Part shown: in pieces, positions 33,545 through 42,059 of the stretch | Layout of the letters: the number at the start of each line of letters is the position of its first letter | How positions within the stretch are numbered: position 1 is the stretch's first letter | NCBI GenBank assembly: GCA_023954095.1 | Contig: JAMLIQ010000016.1 | Span: forward strand, 1-42,566 | Reading direction: 5' to 3' | Origin: Burkholderiaceae bacterium | Lineage (GTDB): Bacteria; Pseudomonadota; Gammaproteobacteria; Burkholderiales; Burkholderiaceae_C | Length of the DNA: 42,566 nucleotides | The notes under the pieces: model-generated | Database searches by the model: none | What the model was told of the DNA's origin: nothing | What the model saw: the letters and a program-made list of their open reading frames with translations, nothing else | Program-made: the position numbers and the translations under genes

Positions 33545-33604
33545 TTGGTCAAAAGTGCCTCAAACGCTGACTGGCAAAGCGCTTCTAGCTATCAAAAGAA
33601 TCAT
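33545..33604 (+). repeat. Degenerate intergenic repeat, copy B (dgc-egtB convergent gap)
   Basis: It fills most of the 65-bp gap between two convergent stop codons. Ordered blocks are GTCAAAAGTGCCTC, ACGCT, AAAGCGCTTCTAGCTATC and AAAAGAATCAT. The right end supplies the egtB stop codon (TGA at 33603-33601). On the minus strand it reads TTGATAGCT, GCGCTT, AGCG, GAGG, TTTTGA, the same order as copy C. Confidence 0.6.
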
Positions 33605-34809
33605 AAATCCCGCGCCAACCGCAACCCGCTGAACTGCCAGCGGGCCGTGGCAGGAAAGAAATTGCGGTAAGAGAGCCGCGCGTGTCCCGGCGGCGTGGCG
33701 CATGAACTGCCGCGCAGCACATACTGGTTGACCATGAACTTGCCGTTGTATTCACCCACCGCCCCCTCGGCCGCACGAAACCCGGGGTACGGCGCGTAGC
33801 TGGACTGCGTCCACTGCCAGACGCTGCCAAACAGGTCACGCAAGCCGCTGCCTTCTGCTGTCTGCGTCCCGGTCCCGCCACGGGATGCTGCGGCGGCTTC
33901 CCATTCGGCTTCGGTGGGCAGGCGTGCACCCGCCCAGCGCGCACAGGCTTCCGCCTCGAAATACGACAGCTGCGTCACTGGGGCCTGCGGGTCGAGCGGC
34001 TGCTCGCCGTACAGGCCAAACACCTTCCAGCCGCCACCAGGCGCATGGCGCCAGTACAAGGGGTGCTCGATCTGTTGCGCAGCCCGCCAGTCCCAGCCCT
34101 CGGCAAGCCAAAGCTCGGGCCTGCGGTAGCCGCCGTCGGCAACAAAGGCCGCAAACTCGGCCTGGCTTACCAGCCGGCTGCACAGTGCGTAGGGTGCAAG
34201 GTAGGTGGTGTGGCGTGGCAGTTCGTTGTCAAAAGCGAAACCGGAGCCCCCGTGCCCGATCTCGCACAGCCCCCCGGAAAACTCCAGCCAGTCCGGCGCC
34301 TGTGCCGACGCAGCGACAGGCGGCAACGCATCGCGGTAGGCCGGGGCCAGGGGGTTGCAGGAGAGCAGGTGCAGCACGTCGGTGAGCAGCAGTTCCTGGT
34401 GCTGCTGCTCGTGCTGCAGGCCCAGTTCCACCAGCGACTGCAGCGCGGCGTTGTCCGCCTGCCGCGCCAGCACGGCCTGCATGCGCTGCTCCACGTTGGC
34501 ACGGTAGGCCAGCACATCTGAGAGCGCGGGCCGGGTGAGCAGGCCGCGCTGCGGGCGCGGGTGCCTGGCACCCACACCGTTGTAGTAGGAATTGAACAGC
34601 ACCCGAAACGCCGGGTGGAAGGGCTCAAACCCCGGCTCATTCGGCTCCAGCACAAACGTCTCGAAGAACCAGGTGGTGTGCGCCAGGTGCCATTTGACGG
34701 GGCTGGCGTCGGGCATGGACTGGACGCAGCAGTCTTCCGCCGACAGTGGCGCCGCGAGCGCAGCCGTGTGGCTGCGCACCGCAGAGAACCGTGAAACCAG
34801 GTCGTTCAT
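33601..34809 (-). CDS. egtB: Ergothioneine sulfoxide synthase EgtB
   Basis: A 402-residue non-heme iron enzyme that joins a thiol (gamma-glutamylcysteine or cysteine) to hercynine. The N-terminal DinB-like domain supplies three iron-ligand histidines: His44 in [11 protein letters not shown], and His133 and His137 in HEQQHQE, at nearly the same positions as in the mycobacterial enzyme (51, 134, 138). The C-terminal formylglycine-generating-enzyme-like domain shows [29 protein letters not shown] and [11 protein letters not shown] chose ATG 34809, which has AGGA 7 nt upstream; an open frame to 34854 overlaps egtD. It lies 14 nt after egtD. No egtA, egtC or egtE is in the window, so the sulfur donor cannot be decided. 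Confidence 0.94.
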   Translation of the reverse strand: MNDLVSRFSAVRSHTAALAAPLSAEDCCVQSMPDASPVKWHLAHTTWFFETFVLEPNEPGFEPFHPAFRVLFNSYYNGVGARHPRPQRGLLTRPALSDVLAYRANVEQRMQAVLARQADNAALQSLVELGLQHEQQHQELLLTDVLHLLSCNPLAPAYRDALPPVAASAQAPDWLEFSGGLCEIGHGGSGFAFDNELPRHTTYLAPYALCSRLVSQAEFAAFVADGGYRRPELWLAEGWDWRAAQQIEHPLYWRHAPGGGWKVFGLYGEQPLDPQAPVTQLSYFEAEACARWAGARLPTEAEWEAAAASRGGTGTQTAEGSGLRDLFGSVWQWTQSSYAPYPGFRAAEGAVGEYNGKFMVNQYVLRGSSCATPPGHARLSYRNFFPATARWQFSGLRLARDL

Positions 34810-34823
34810 GGCAGCATCCTTTC

Positions 34824-35741
34824 TCACGCCTGGGCGTGCACCAGGGCAAACCACTGTAGCGGGTCCGTCCAGGCCCGGGTGCGCGCAAAACCGGCTTGCG
34901 CAAGCAGTTCATAAAAATGGTCCAGCGCGTATTTGTAGCTGTTTTCCGTATGGATGCGCTCGCCTGCAGCAAAGGCCCGCTCTCCGCCGGGCCAGCGCAC
35001 CTGCACCGGCACACTGGCCTCCAGATGCATCTCGATGCGCGACTCTGCCGTATTGAAGAAGGCGCGGTGTTGCCAGTCGCTGCCGTCAAAGTCGCAGCCG
35101 ATCAGGCGATTGACGTGGGCCAGCACATTGCGGTTGAACTGCGCCGTGACGCCCTGCGCGTCGTCGTAGGCGGCTTCGAGCACCGCCACCTCCTTGGGCA
35201 GGTCGATACCGATGAGCAGTCCGCCATCGTCCCCCGCCAGGGCGCGCATCTGGCGCAGCAGCGCGAGTGCACTGGGCGGATCAAAATTGCCGATGGACGA
35301 GCCGGGGTAGAACACCAGGCGCTGCGCGGCGGGCAAATCAGCCGGCAGATCGATCCCCCGTGTGATGTCGCCCCCCAGCGCGCGGGCGTCCAGGCCCGGA
35401 AAGCGCGCCCCCAGCCGCTGCACGGCCCCTGCCAGGTAGTCCGCCGAAATATCGACCCCCACAAAGCAGCGCGGTGCAATCAGCCCGCACAGCACGGCCG
35501 CCTTGGCACAGCTGCCCGCGCCCGGCTCGATCAGCGTGCAGCCCTGGCCGATGGCTCGGGCAATGTCGGCGCCCGACGCCTGCAGGATGGCGTGTTCGGT
35601 GCGTGTCGGGTAGTACTCGGGCAGGCGCGTGATGGCTTCGAACAGCCGGGAGCCGCGCTCGTCGTAAAAGTATTTGGGAGAAATGCAGGCGGGGGTGCAG
35701 CGCAGGCCTTCAATGATTTCGGCATGGCGGGGCTCTTGCAT
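34824..35741 (-). CDS. egtD: L-histidine N-alpha-methyltransferase EgtD
   Basis: A 305-residue SAM-dependent enzyme that trimethylates histidine to hercynine, the first step of ergothioneine synthesis. Family blocks are [20 protein letters not shown] and EYYPTRTE near the N-terminus, and the SAM site [36 protein letters not shown] and [18 protein letters not shown] follow, with [15 protein letters not shown] near the C-terminus. ATG 35741 starts the recognisable protein; upstream codons to 36248 are antisense of the DUF808 gene. The Shine-Dalgarno is poor. It is followed by egtB in the same direction. Confidence 0.95.
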   Translation of the reverse strand: MQEPRHAEIIEGLRCTPACISPKYFYDERGSRLFEAITRLPEYYPTRTEHAILQASGADIARAIGQGCTLIEPGAGSCAKAAVLCGLIAPRCFVGVDISADYLAGAVQRLGARFPGLDARALGGDITRGIDLPADLPAAQRLVFYPGSSIGNFDPPSALALLRQMRALAGDDGGLLIGIDLPKEVAVLEAAYDDAQGVTAQFNRNVLAHVNRLIGCDFDGSDWQHRAFFNTAESRIEMHLEASVPVQVRWPGGERAFAAGERIHTENSYKYALDHFYELLAQAGFARTRAWTDPLQWFALVHAQA

Positions 35742-35863
35742 GGGTGGAGGGGCCTTTCTCGGCGTGGCCGCTGGCAGAAAGAAGCACCTGCCACCCGGCG
35801 CAAGGGGCCGCAGGCTCGCCAGCCCATTGTGCCGGGGTATTGCAATCGGCGCTGTAGGCCGTC

Positions 35864-35898
35864 GCCCCATGGGGCACCGCCCCTCAAAGGAGCGGTGC
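35864..35898. other. Palindrome and hairpin between the DUF808 gene and egtD
   Basis: GCCCCATGGGGC (35864-35875) is a perfect 12-bp palindrome. Overlapping it, GCACCGC (35874-35880) pairs with GCGGTGC (35892-35898) across an 11-nt loop. It lies just past the DUF808 stop on the minus strand, with no T-run, so it may act as a stem for termination or in the egtD leader. Confidence 0.4.
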
Positions 35899-35911
35899 AG
35901 TGGCATCAGAG

Positions 35912-36907
35912 CTATTTTTGGCCGGCAACGACACCCGGTTTGCGCAGCCGCTGCACCAGCGTCACGCCCGCCAGCACCAGCCCGCCCGCCACCACACCTG
36001 CCAGCGCATTGAGCAGATGGGTCGCCAGCGCCTGCCACAGCCCGCCCAGGGCGCCCTGCGCCACGGCCGCGCCCGCAGCCTGGGTGGCGTGGTGCAGCAC
36101 GGGAATACCGTGCACCAGAATGCCGCCGCCTACCAGAAACATGGCAGCGGTGCCGGCCACCGACAGAAACCTCATCAGCCACGGCGCCATGGCGAGCAAA
36201 CCCCGGCCCAGCGCCTGAGCAGCGCCACTGGCCTTGCCGCTGAGCCACAAGCCCAGGTCATCGAGCTTGACGATGCCGCCGACCAGACCATAGACCCCCA
36301 CCGTCATCACAATGGCGATGCCTACCAGCACCACCACCTGCTGCGCAAAAGTGGCCGTGGCCACGGTGCCCAGCGCGATCACAATGATTTCGGCCGAGAG
36401 AATGAAGTCGGTACGCACCGCGCCCTTGATTTTTTCCTTCTCGAACGCCACCAGGTCCACGGCCGGGTTGGCGTTGGCCTGCTGGTGCTGCGCCGCATCC
36501 GCGGCATCCTCCTGCGCATGCAGGAATTTGTGGGCGAGTTTCTCCACCCCCTCAAAGCACAGGAACGCGCCCCCAAGCATCAGCAGGGGAGTGATGAGCC
36601 AGGGCAGAAAAGCGCTGATGGCCAGCGCCGCCGGAACCAGAATGGCCTTGTTGATCAACGAGCCCTTGGCTACGGCCCAGACCACCGGCAGTTCTCGCTC
36701 AGCGCGCACCCCGGTGACCTGCTGGGCGTTGAGGGCCAGGTCATCGCCCAGCACCCCCGCCGTCTTCTGCGTGGCCACCTTGGTCATGGTGGCCACATCG
36801 TCCACCATGGCCGTGCTCTTGTGCGCAGCGACCTTGGTCATGACGGCCACGTCATCCAGAATCGCGGCAATGTCGTCGAGCAGGGTCAGCAAACTGGCTC
36901 CGGCCAT
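35912..36907 (-). CDS. DUF808 family inner-membrane protein (YedI-like)
   Basis: A 331-residue protein. The N-terminus [20 protein letters not shown] with repeated TKVA blocks and [20 protein letters not shown] is typical of the family. Then [18 protein letters not shown] leads into about five to six hydrophobic helices, with [19 protein letters not shown] and [20 protein letters not shown] between them. The function of the family is not established. ATG 36907 has AAGGAT upstream. It stands between tryptophanase and egtD, all on the minus strand; the gap to egtD is 170 bp, so it is probably not an operon partner of it. Confidence 0.92.
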   Translation of the reverse strand: MAGASLLTLLDDIAAILDDVAVMTKVAAHKSTAMVDDVATMTKVATQKTAGVLGDDLALNAQQVTGVRAERELPVVWAVAKGSLINKAILVPAALAISAFLPWLITPLLMLGGAFLCFEGVEKLAHKFLHAQEDAADAAQHQQANANPAVDLVAFEKEKIKGAVRTDFILSAEIIVIALGTVATATFAQQVVVLVGIAIVMTVGVYGLVGGIVKLDDLGLWLSGKASGAAQALGRGLLAMAPWLMRFLSVAGTAAMFLVGGGILVHGIPVLHHATQAAGAAVAQGALGGLWQALATHLLNALAGVVAGGLVLAGVTLVQRLRKPGVVAGQK

Positions 36908-36976
36908 GGAGAATCCTTCAAGAGGTGATGGGGGATGCGATTATGAAGGCCCCGTTCACCCCTTGAGGCGCAGCGC

Positions 36977-38347
36977 TCAAACCCATTCGCACTCGCAGGT
37001 GAAATGGCGCAGGAACTGCGGCTGCTTGGTGATTTTCACGCCGCGAATGCTGGACGCCTTCTCCTTGACCTCGGCAATCACCTCGGCGGCATAATCGAAA
37101 TGTGACTGGGTGTACATGCGGCGCGGGAATGCCAGGCGCACCAGTTCCATGCTGTGGTAGGTCTCCACGCCTGAATCCAGGCGCTTGCCGAACATCACCG
37201 AGCCGATTTCCACACCGCGGATGCCCCCCTCCAGGTACAGCGCATTGCACAGCGCCCAGGCAGGGTAGTGTTCCACCGGCATGCCGGGCAGCACCGTCTT
37301 GGCGTCGATGTACACCGCATGCCCCCCGGTGGGCTTGACGAAACCCACGCCCGCGGCCTCCAGGCGCTCGCCCAGGTATTCAGCAGTGCGCAGGCGGTAG
37401 CGCAAATAATCTTCATCCATGCCCTCCTCCAGCCCCACGGCCAGAGCCTCGAGGTCACGGCCCGCCAGGCCGCCGTAGGTAGGGAAGCCTTCCATCATGA
37501 TCAGGCCGTTGCGTACGGCATCCATCCACTCCTCGCTGCGCAGCACGATAAAACCGCCGATGTTGACCATGCCATCCTTCTTGGCGCTCATGGTGCAGCC
37601 GTCGCAGTACGAGAACATTTCCTTCACGATGTCGCGGATGGGGGTGTTTTCGTAGCCCGGCTCGCGCATCTTGATGAACATGGCGTTCTCGGAGAAACGG
37701 CACACGTCCATGATGAAGGGCTTGCCGTACTTTTTGAGCAGCCTGGAATACGCCCGGATGTTTTCCATCGATACGGGCTGGCCGCCGCCGGTGTTGTTGG
37801 TCACGGTGAGCATGCCGAAGGGGATGCGCGCGCCCTCCTTCTGCAACACGGCTTCGACCCGTTCCAGGTCGATATTGCCCTTGAAGGGGTAGATCAGCGC
37901 GGGCTGCAGACCTTCGGGAATGACCAGGTCCACCGCCTCGATGCCGAGGTACTCGAGGTTGGCGCGCGTGGTGTCGAAGTGGCAGTTGTTGGGCACCAGG
38001 TCGCCCTTCTTGCACACAGCCGTGAACAGCACCTTCTCGGCCGCACGGCCCTGGTGCGTCGGCACGAAGTACTGCATGCCGGTGATGTCCTGGATGACTT
38101 TTTCCAGCCGGTAGAAGCTGCGCGCGCCAGCGTAGCTCTCATCGCCTTCCATGATGGCGCCCCACTGGCGGCTGGACATGGCGCCCGTGCCGGAGTCGGT
38201 CAGCCAGTCGATCAGCACGTCTTCGGCGCGCAGCTTGAAGACGTTGAGCTTGGCCGCTGCCAGCATGTGTTCGCGCTCGGCGCGGCTGGTCATGCGGATG
38301 GGTTCCACGCTTTTGATGCGGAAGGGTTCAATCAGGGTTTTGGGCAT
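36977..38347 (-). CDS. tnaA: Tryptophanase (tryptophan indole-lyase)
   Basis: A 456-residue PLP enzyme that splits tryptophan into indole, pyruvate and ammonia. The tryptophanase/tyrosine phenol-lyase fold is clear: EPFRIKSVEPIRMTSRAERE, DWLTDSGTGAMS, PTHQGRAAEK, and CTMSAKKDGMVNIGG with the cofactor lysine. Specificity positions separate it from tyrosine phenol-lyase. HFDTT has the tryptophanase Asp (Thr in TPL), RGVEIGS has the Val-equivalent (Arg in TPL), and LRHFTCE has the His of E. coli TnaA His463 (Phe in TPL). ATG 38347 follows AAGGAAT. No TnaC-like leader peptide or tnaB permease is visible nearby. The call rests on remembered TnaA/TPL alignments. Confidence 0.88.
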   Translation of the reverse strand: MPKTLIEPFRIKSVEPIRMTSRAEREHMLAAAKLNVFKLRAEDVLIDWLTDSGTGAMSSRQWGAIMEGDESYAGARSFYRLEKVIQDITGMQYFVPTHQGRAAEKVLFTAVCKKGDLVPNNCHFDTTRANLEYLGIEAVDLVIPEGLQPALIYPFKGNIDLERVEAVLQKEGARIPFGMLTVTNNTGGGQPVSMENIRAYSRLLKKYGKPFIMDVCRFSENAMFIKMREPGYENTPIRDIVKEMFSYCDGCTMSAKKDGMVNIGGFIVLRSEEWMDAVRNGLIMMEGFPTYGGLAGRDLEALAVGLEEGMDEDYLRYRLRTAEYLGERLEAAGVGFVKPTGGHAVYIDAKTVLPGMPVEHYPAWALCNALYLEGGIRGVEIGSVMFGKRLDSGVETYHSMELVRLAFPRRMYTQSHFDYAAEVIAEVKEKASSIRGVKITKQPQFLRHFTCECEWV

Positions 38348-38456
38348 GGGGATTCCTTGGTGATCGGGTCAGGGGCGCAAAGTTATCACCGGGAGAAAGG
38401 GCGTGGTGTCGGTTAAAAACAACAACGCAGTCGCACGCCGCAACGGCCCCAAGCGG

Positions 38457-38526
38457 CTCAAAAACAGATGGAAAATATACCTCCAGCGCTTACTGAATAA
38501 GCGAAAGCAGCTATCAATACAATAGC
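38457..38526 (+). repeat. Degenerate intergenic repeat, copy C (cls-tnaA gap)
   Basis: The best-preserved copy. The core is CTCCAGCGCTT-N8-AAGCG-N5-AGCTATCAA, with the 6-bp stem CGCTTA/TAAGCG and a second small stem GCTAT/ATAGC at its right end. It abuts the cls stop codon and lies 110 bp upstream of tnaA. Confidence 0.6.
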
Positions 38527-38528
38527 AT

Positions 38529-39989
38529 TCAAAGATACGGCGAAAGCAGCCACACCAGTCGATTGCGCAAACGCGCGGGCAACCGCTGGCGGGCCAGGGT
38601 GTCGGCGTCGAGCCGGGTTGCCCGGGCAATGCGTGCGTCGACCAGCGGAATGAGCAGGTCCGCCAGGCCTGCGTCATAGCACTCCAGGTTGTACTCAAAA
38701 TTGAGCCGCAGGCTGCGCGCATCCCAGTTGGTCGAGCCAATCAACGCCCAGGCATGATCGATCAAAAACAGCTTGCCGTGGTCAAACGGCAGCGGACTCA
38801 GGTGGATGCGGCAGCCCGCAGCCAGCAATTCATCGCACTGCGGGCGCATGGCCCAGTCGAGCAGCGGCAGGTTGCTGCGCACCGGCAGCACGATGTCGAC
38901 CTCCACACCGCGCAGTGCGGTCGTCTGCAACGTGCTGAGCACCACTTCATCGGGCAAGAAATAGGGAGTGACGATGCACACCCGCTGGCGCGCCGCCGCC
39001 AGCGCGCCCAGGATCACCTGGCGCATGTGGCCAATATCGGCATCCGGTCCGTCGGTCACGCCGCGCGCCAATACCGCGCCGCTGGACACGGGGGGTGCAA
39101 ACCAGGGGGCCCCCTGCAGGCGCTCGCGCGTGGTGAAGGCCCAGTCGGTGGCGAACGTGCGCTGCATATCGGTCACCACGGGACCGCGCACCTCGAAGTG
39201 CAGGCAGTGCGCGGGCGCAACCGGGTGCAGGCACAGCCAATGGTTGGCACTGATGTTCATGCCCCCGGTGAATCCCACCACGCCGTCGACGACCAGAATC
39301 TTGCGGTGGTTGCGCAGGTTGATATGCGAGAGCAGCCGCGTGATGGCCGGCCGCAGGAACAGCGCACACCCGATCCCCTGTGCCCGCAGCCGCTTGAGCA
39401 CCCCGGCAGGCCGGTAGCGTGCACCGACCGCATCGACCAGCACACGCACCTGCACGCCGCGCGCATGGGCGCGCGCCAAGGCTTCTACAAAGGCATCGCC
39501 TGCTCCGTCGTTGTGGAAGATATAGGTCTGCAGCGTGATGGAACGCTGCGCCCCATCAATGGCGGCCAGCATGGCGGGGTAGGCGGTGTCGCCATCAACC
39601 AGGGGGTGCACACTGTTGCCTCCCAGCAAGGGCTTGCCCATGATCTCGCGCCCCACGCGCGCCACGCCGGCCAGCGGCGCCTCCACCGCATCGGCGGGCA
39701 CGGCAAAGGCTTCGGCTGCATCGCCCGCACCCTGCCAGGCCTTGGGCAAGCCCAGGGCCACACCGGTGCGCCCAATGCGGTTGATGCCCAGCAGCCAGTA
39801 GGCGAACGCGCCGCCAAACGGCGCCAGCCAGGCCAGCCCGATCCAGGCGACGGCCGTGTGCACCTCTTCCTTTTTCATCAGTGCGTGCAGGGTGACGGCC
39901 AGCGCCAGCCCGACGTGTACGGACGACAGCAGCCACAGCGCAAAACCTTGCAGCCACGGCAAGAGCACAACAAACAGGGGCGTGTCCAT
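38529..39989 (-). CDS. cls: Cardiolipin synthase, phospholipase-D type
   Basis: A 486-residue membrane enzyme that condenses two phosphatidylglycerols to cardiolipin. Two N-terminal hydrophobic segments (ALWLLSSVHVGLALAVTLHA; VAWIGLAWLAPFGGAFAYWL) precede the two phospholipase-D domains. The HKD motifs are NHRKILVVDGVVGFTGG and FDHGKLFLIDHAWALIGSTN. GINRIGR after the second helix is typical of bacterial Cls. ATG 39989 is chosen from the family start; the open frame to 40817 is antisense of the next gene. Its divergent neighbour is an SLC13-type permease; with psd this window holds two phospholipid-headgroup genes, but they are 15 kb apart. Confidence 0.93.
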   Translation of the reverse strand: MDTPLFVVLLPWLQGFALWLLSSVHVGLALAVTLHALMKKEEVHTAVAWIGLAWLAPFGGAFAYWLLGINRIGRTGVALGLPKAWQGAGDAAEAFAVPADAVEAPLAGVARVGREIMGKPLLGGNSVHPLVDGDTAYPAMLAAIDGAQRSITLQTYIFHNDGAGDAFVEALARAHARGVQVRVLVDAVGARYRPAGVLKRLRAQGIGCALFLRPAITRLLSHINLRNHRKILVVDGVVGFTGGMNISANHWLCLHPVAPAHCLHFEVRGPVVTDMQRTFATDWAFTTRERLQGAPWFAPPVSSGAVLARGVTDGPDADIGHMRQVILGALAAARQRVCIVTPYFLPDEVVLSTLQTTALRGVEVDIVLPVRSNLPLLDWAMRPQCDELLAAGCRIHLSPLPFDHGKLFLIDHAWALIGSTNWDARSLRLNFEYNLECYDAGLADLLIPLVDARIARATRLDADTLARQRLPARLRNRLVWLLSPYL

Positions 39990-40117
39990 GGAGACATGGT
40001 AGGCCAGTGCGCGCCGCAGGGGGCGCAGCCGACCTGGAAAACCGGGCCACAGCGCAACGCTCCCCGGCGCCGACTGGCGGATACTCGGTGCCACCACCCG
40101 CAACTGTCCAGACCCGT

Positions 40118-40183
40118 ATGTCCTTCCCTCTTGCACACCCCGAACCACAGGACGGCACCGGCCGTCCGCGCCCCGCACCATGA
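40118..40183 (+). CDS. Possible 21-residue upstream ORF before the SLC13 permease
   Basis: ATG 40118 opens a 21-codon frame (MSFPLAHPEPQDGTGRPRPA, then Pro) whose TGA overlaps the permease ATG as ATGA. A -10-like GATACT lies at about 40079-40084. No Shine-Dalgarno precedes it, and the frame is short enough to be chance. If translated it would couple translation to the permease and cross the hairpin at 40150-40167. Confidence 0.25.
   Translation: MSFPLAHPEPQDGTGRPRPAP
40150..40167 (+). promoter_or_regulatory. Hairpin next to the permease start
   Basis: GGACGGC-ACCG-GCCGTCC is a perfect 7-bp stem with a 4-nt loop ending 12 nt before the ATG, in the place where a Shine-Dalgarno would sit; none is visible. 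Confidence 0.45.
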
Positions 40184-42054
40184 CGACAGCGCAGTGGGGC
40201 ATTTTGGCCATTCTGGGCACCACCGTGGCCCTTTTCATGTGGGGACGCTGGAGGCACGATATGGTGGCGATGGCCGCCTTGCTGGCATGCGTGCTGGCCG
40301 GGCTGCTGCCCGCAGGCAGCGCCTTTGCAGGGTTTGGGCACCCGGCGGTCATTACGGTGGCCTGCGTGCTGGTGCTCAGCCGGGGGCTGCAGACCTCGGG
40401 CGCGGTGGATTTGCTCGCCCGCCACGTTCTGCCCGCCAAGGCGGGCATCGCCACCAGCCTGGCAGCGCTGATCGGCCTGGGGGCCTTGCTGTCTGGTTTC
40501 ATGAACAACGTGGGCGCCATGGCGCTGCTGATGCCCGTGGCCGTGCGCCTGGCCGAGCGTCTGCAACTGGCGCCCGGCCAGGTGCTGATGCCCCTGGCCT
40601 TTGGCACCATCCTGGGGGGCATGACCACCCTCATCGGCACACCGCCCAACCTGATCGTGGCGGGCTTTCGCCAGCAGCAGGGCGTGGGCAGCTTTGCCAT
40701 GTTCGACTTCACCGCCGTCGGCCTGAGCGTGGCCGTGGGTGGCGTGCTGTTCATTGCCTTTATCGGCTGGCGCCTGGTACCCGTGCGCAAGCAGGCAGGC
40801 ATGGAGGGTTTTGACACCGGCGCCTACCTGACCGAAGTGCGCGTGCCCAATGGCAGTACATCCGTCGGCAAGACCCTGCACACGCTGGAACTGGCGCTCG
40901 ACAAGGCAGGCGCCCAGGTGGTGGGCCTGGTGCGCAACGATATCCGGGTCATCGCGCCCAGCCCCTACCGCCAGGTCGTTGCGGGCGATATTCTGGTCAT
41001 TGAAGCCGAAGCCGATGCCCTGCCCCAGTTGCTCACCGCCCTGGAACTGCGGCTGGAAGAATCCCGGCGCCCGGAAGACCCCCTGCCCGAGGACGACGCT
41101 GCGGACACCGGCCAGGCAGCACCGGCACGGTCCTCTGGCATCGCGGAGCCTCCTGCCGACACCAAGCCCCCCGAAGAAAAAACCGCACCGGCCTCTTCCG
41201 ATATCGTATTGATGGAACTGGCCATTCTTCCCAACTCGGGCCTGGAAGGCCGCTCGGCCAGCGATTTGCTGCTGCGCACCCGCTACGGCCTGAATCTTCT
41301 CGCCGTTTCGCGCCAGGGCCAGCGCTCCCGTACCCGTTTGCGTGCAATGCCCCTGCAGGCGGGCGATCTGCTGCTGATGCAGGGCCCGCCTGAAACGATT
41401 GCCGAATTTGCTTCTGACAACGGTTGTGTACCGCTGGCCGAACGCGAGCTGCACATCCCCAGCCAGCGCAAGGCCTGGCAGGCCGGCGGCATCATGCTGC
41501 TGTCGGTGGGCGCCGCCGCCCTGGGCTGGCTTCCGGCGGCCATTGCCTTCGCACTGGGCGTGCTGGCATCGATGGCTTTACGCACGGTATCGCCACGTGC
41601 GGTCTATGAAGCGGTCGACTGGCCCGTGGTCGTGCTGCTCGCCGCCTTGATGCCGGTGGCGGACGCCATGGAAACCACCGGCACCGCCGATCTGATCGCC
41701 CGCTTCATGCTCGACCATCTGGCCCAGGGCAATGCCATCGTGGGCCTGGGCCTGATCCTGGTGGTCACCATGTTCCTGTCGGACCTGATGAACAACGCTG
41801 CCACGGCTGCGGTGATGTGCCCCATCGCCCTGGGTACTGCAAGTGCCCTGGGCGCCAGCGCCGATCCATTCCTTATGGCGGTGGCCATCGGTGCGTCCTG
41901 CGCTTTTCTCACGCCCATCGGGCACCAGAACAACACCCTGATCCTCGGCCCCGGAGGCTTTCGGTTTGGTGACTACTGGCGCCTGGGCGTGCCGCTGGAA
42001 GTGCTGGTGGTGGCCATCAGCATGCCGGTACTGCTGCTGGCCTGGCCCCTGTAG
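40180..42054 (+). CDS. SLC13/DASS-like permease with internal TrkA-C (RCK-C) domains
   Basis: A 624-residue inner-membrane transporter. Two membrane halves each carry the inward hairpin motifs: SGFMNNVGAMALLMPVAVRL with GGMTTLIGTPPNLIV, and SDLMNNAATAAVMCPIALG with TPIGHQNNTLILGPGG. Between them (about residues 220-425) are two TrkA-C-like regulatory domains (TEVRVPNGSTSVGKTLHTLE; MELAILPNSGLEGRSASDLL) joined by an acidic, Pro/Ala-rich linker. This SLC13-RCK layout is common in bacteria and linked to anions such as sulfate or dicarboxylates; the substrate here is unknown. A very short gap (5 nt) separates its stop from the convergent GMC gene. Confidence 0.92.
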   Translation: MTTAQWGILAILGTTVALFMWGRWRHDMVAMAALLACVLAGLLPAGSAFAGFGHPAVITVACVLVLSRGLQTSGAVDLLARHVLPAKAGIATSLAALIGLGALLSGFMNNVGAMALLMPVAVRLAERLQLAPGQVLMPLAFGTILGGMTTLIGTPPNLIVAGFRQQQGVGSFAMFDFTAVGLSVAVGGVLFIAFIGWRLVPVRKQAGMEGFDTGAYLTEVRVPNGSTSVGKTLHTLELALDKAGAQVVGLVRNDIRVIAPSPYRQVVAGDILVIEAEADALPQLLTALELRLEESRRPEDPLPEDDAADTGQAAPARSSGIAEPPADTKPPEEKTAPASSDIVLMELAILPNSGLEGRSASDLLLRTRYGLNLLAVSRQGQRSRTRLRAMPLQAGDLLLMQGPPETIAEFASDNGCVPLAERELHIPSQRKAWQAGGIMLLSVGAAALGWLPAAIAFALGVLASMALRTVSPRAVYEAVDWPVVVLLAALMPVADAMETTGTADLIARFMLDHLAQGNAIVGLGLILVVTMFLSDLMNNAATAAVMCPIALGTASALGASADPFLMAVAIGASCAFLTPIGHQNNTLILGPGGFRFGDYWRLGVPLEVLVVAISMPVLLLAWPL

Positions 42055-42059
42055 ACCTG

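Noticed and set aside
35900-35925. AT-rich AGAGCTATTTTTGG at the end of the DUF808 gene as a fifth repeat copy.
   Set aside because: Only one short block matches; the GCGCTT/AAGCG core is missing.
38369-38740. A 123-residue minus-strand frame and short frames upstream of tnaA as TnaC-like leader peptides.
   Set aside because: The long frame overlaps cls in another phase. The short frames upstream of tnaA contain no suitably placed Trp codon and mostly lie within the repeat copy.
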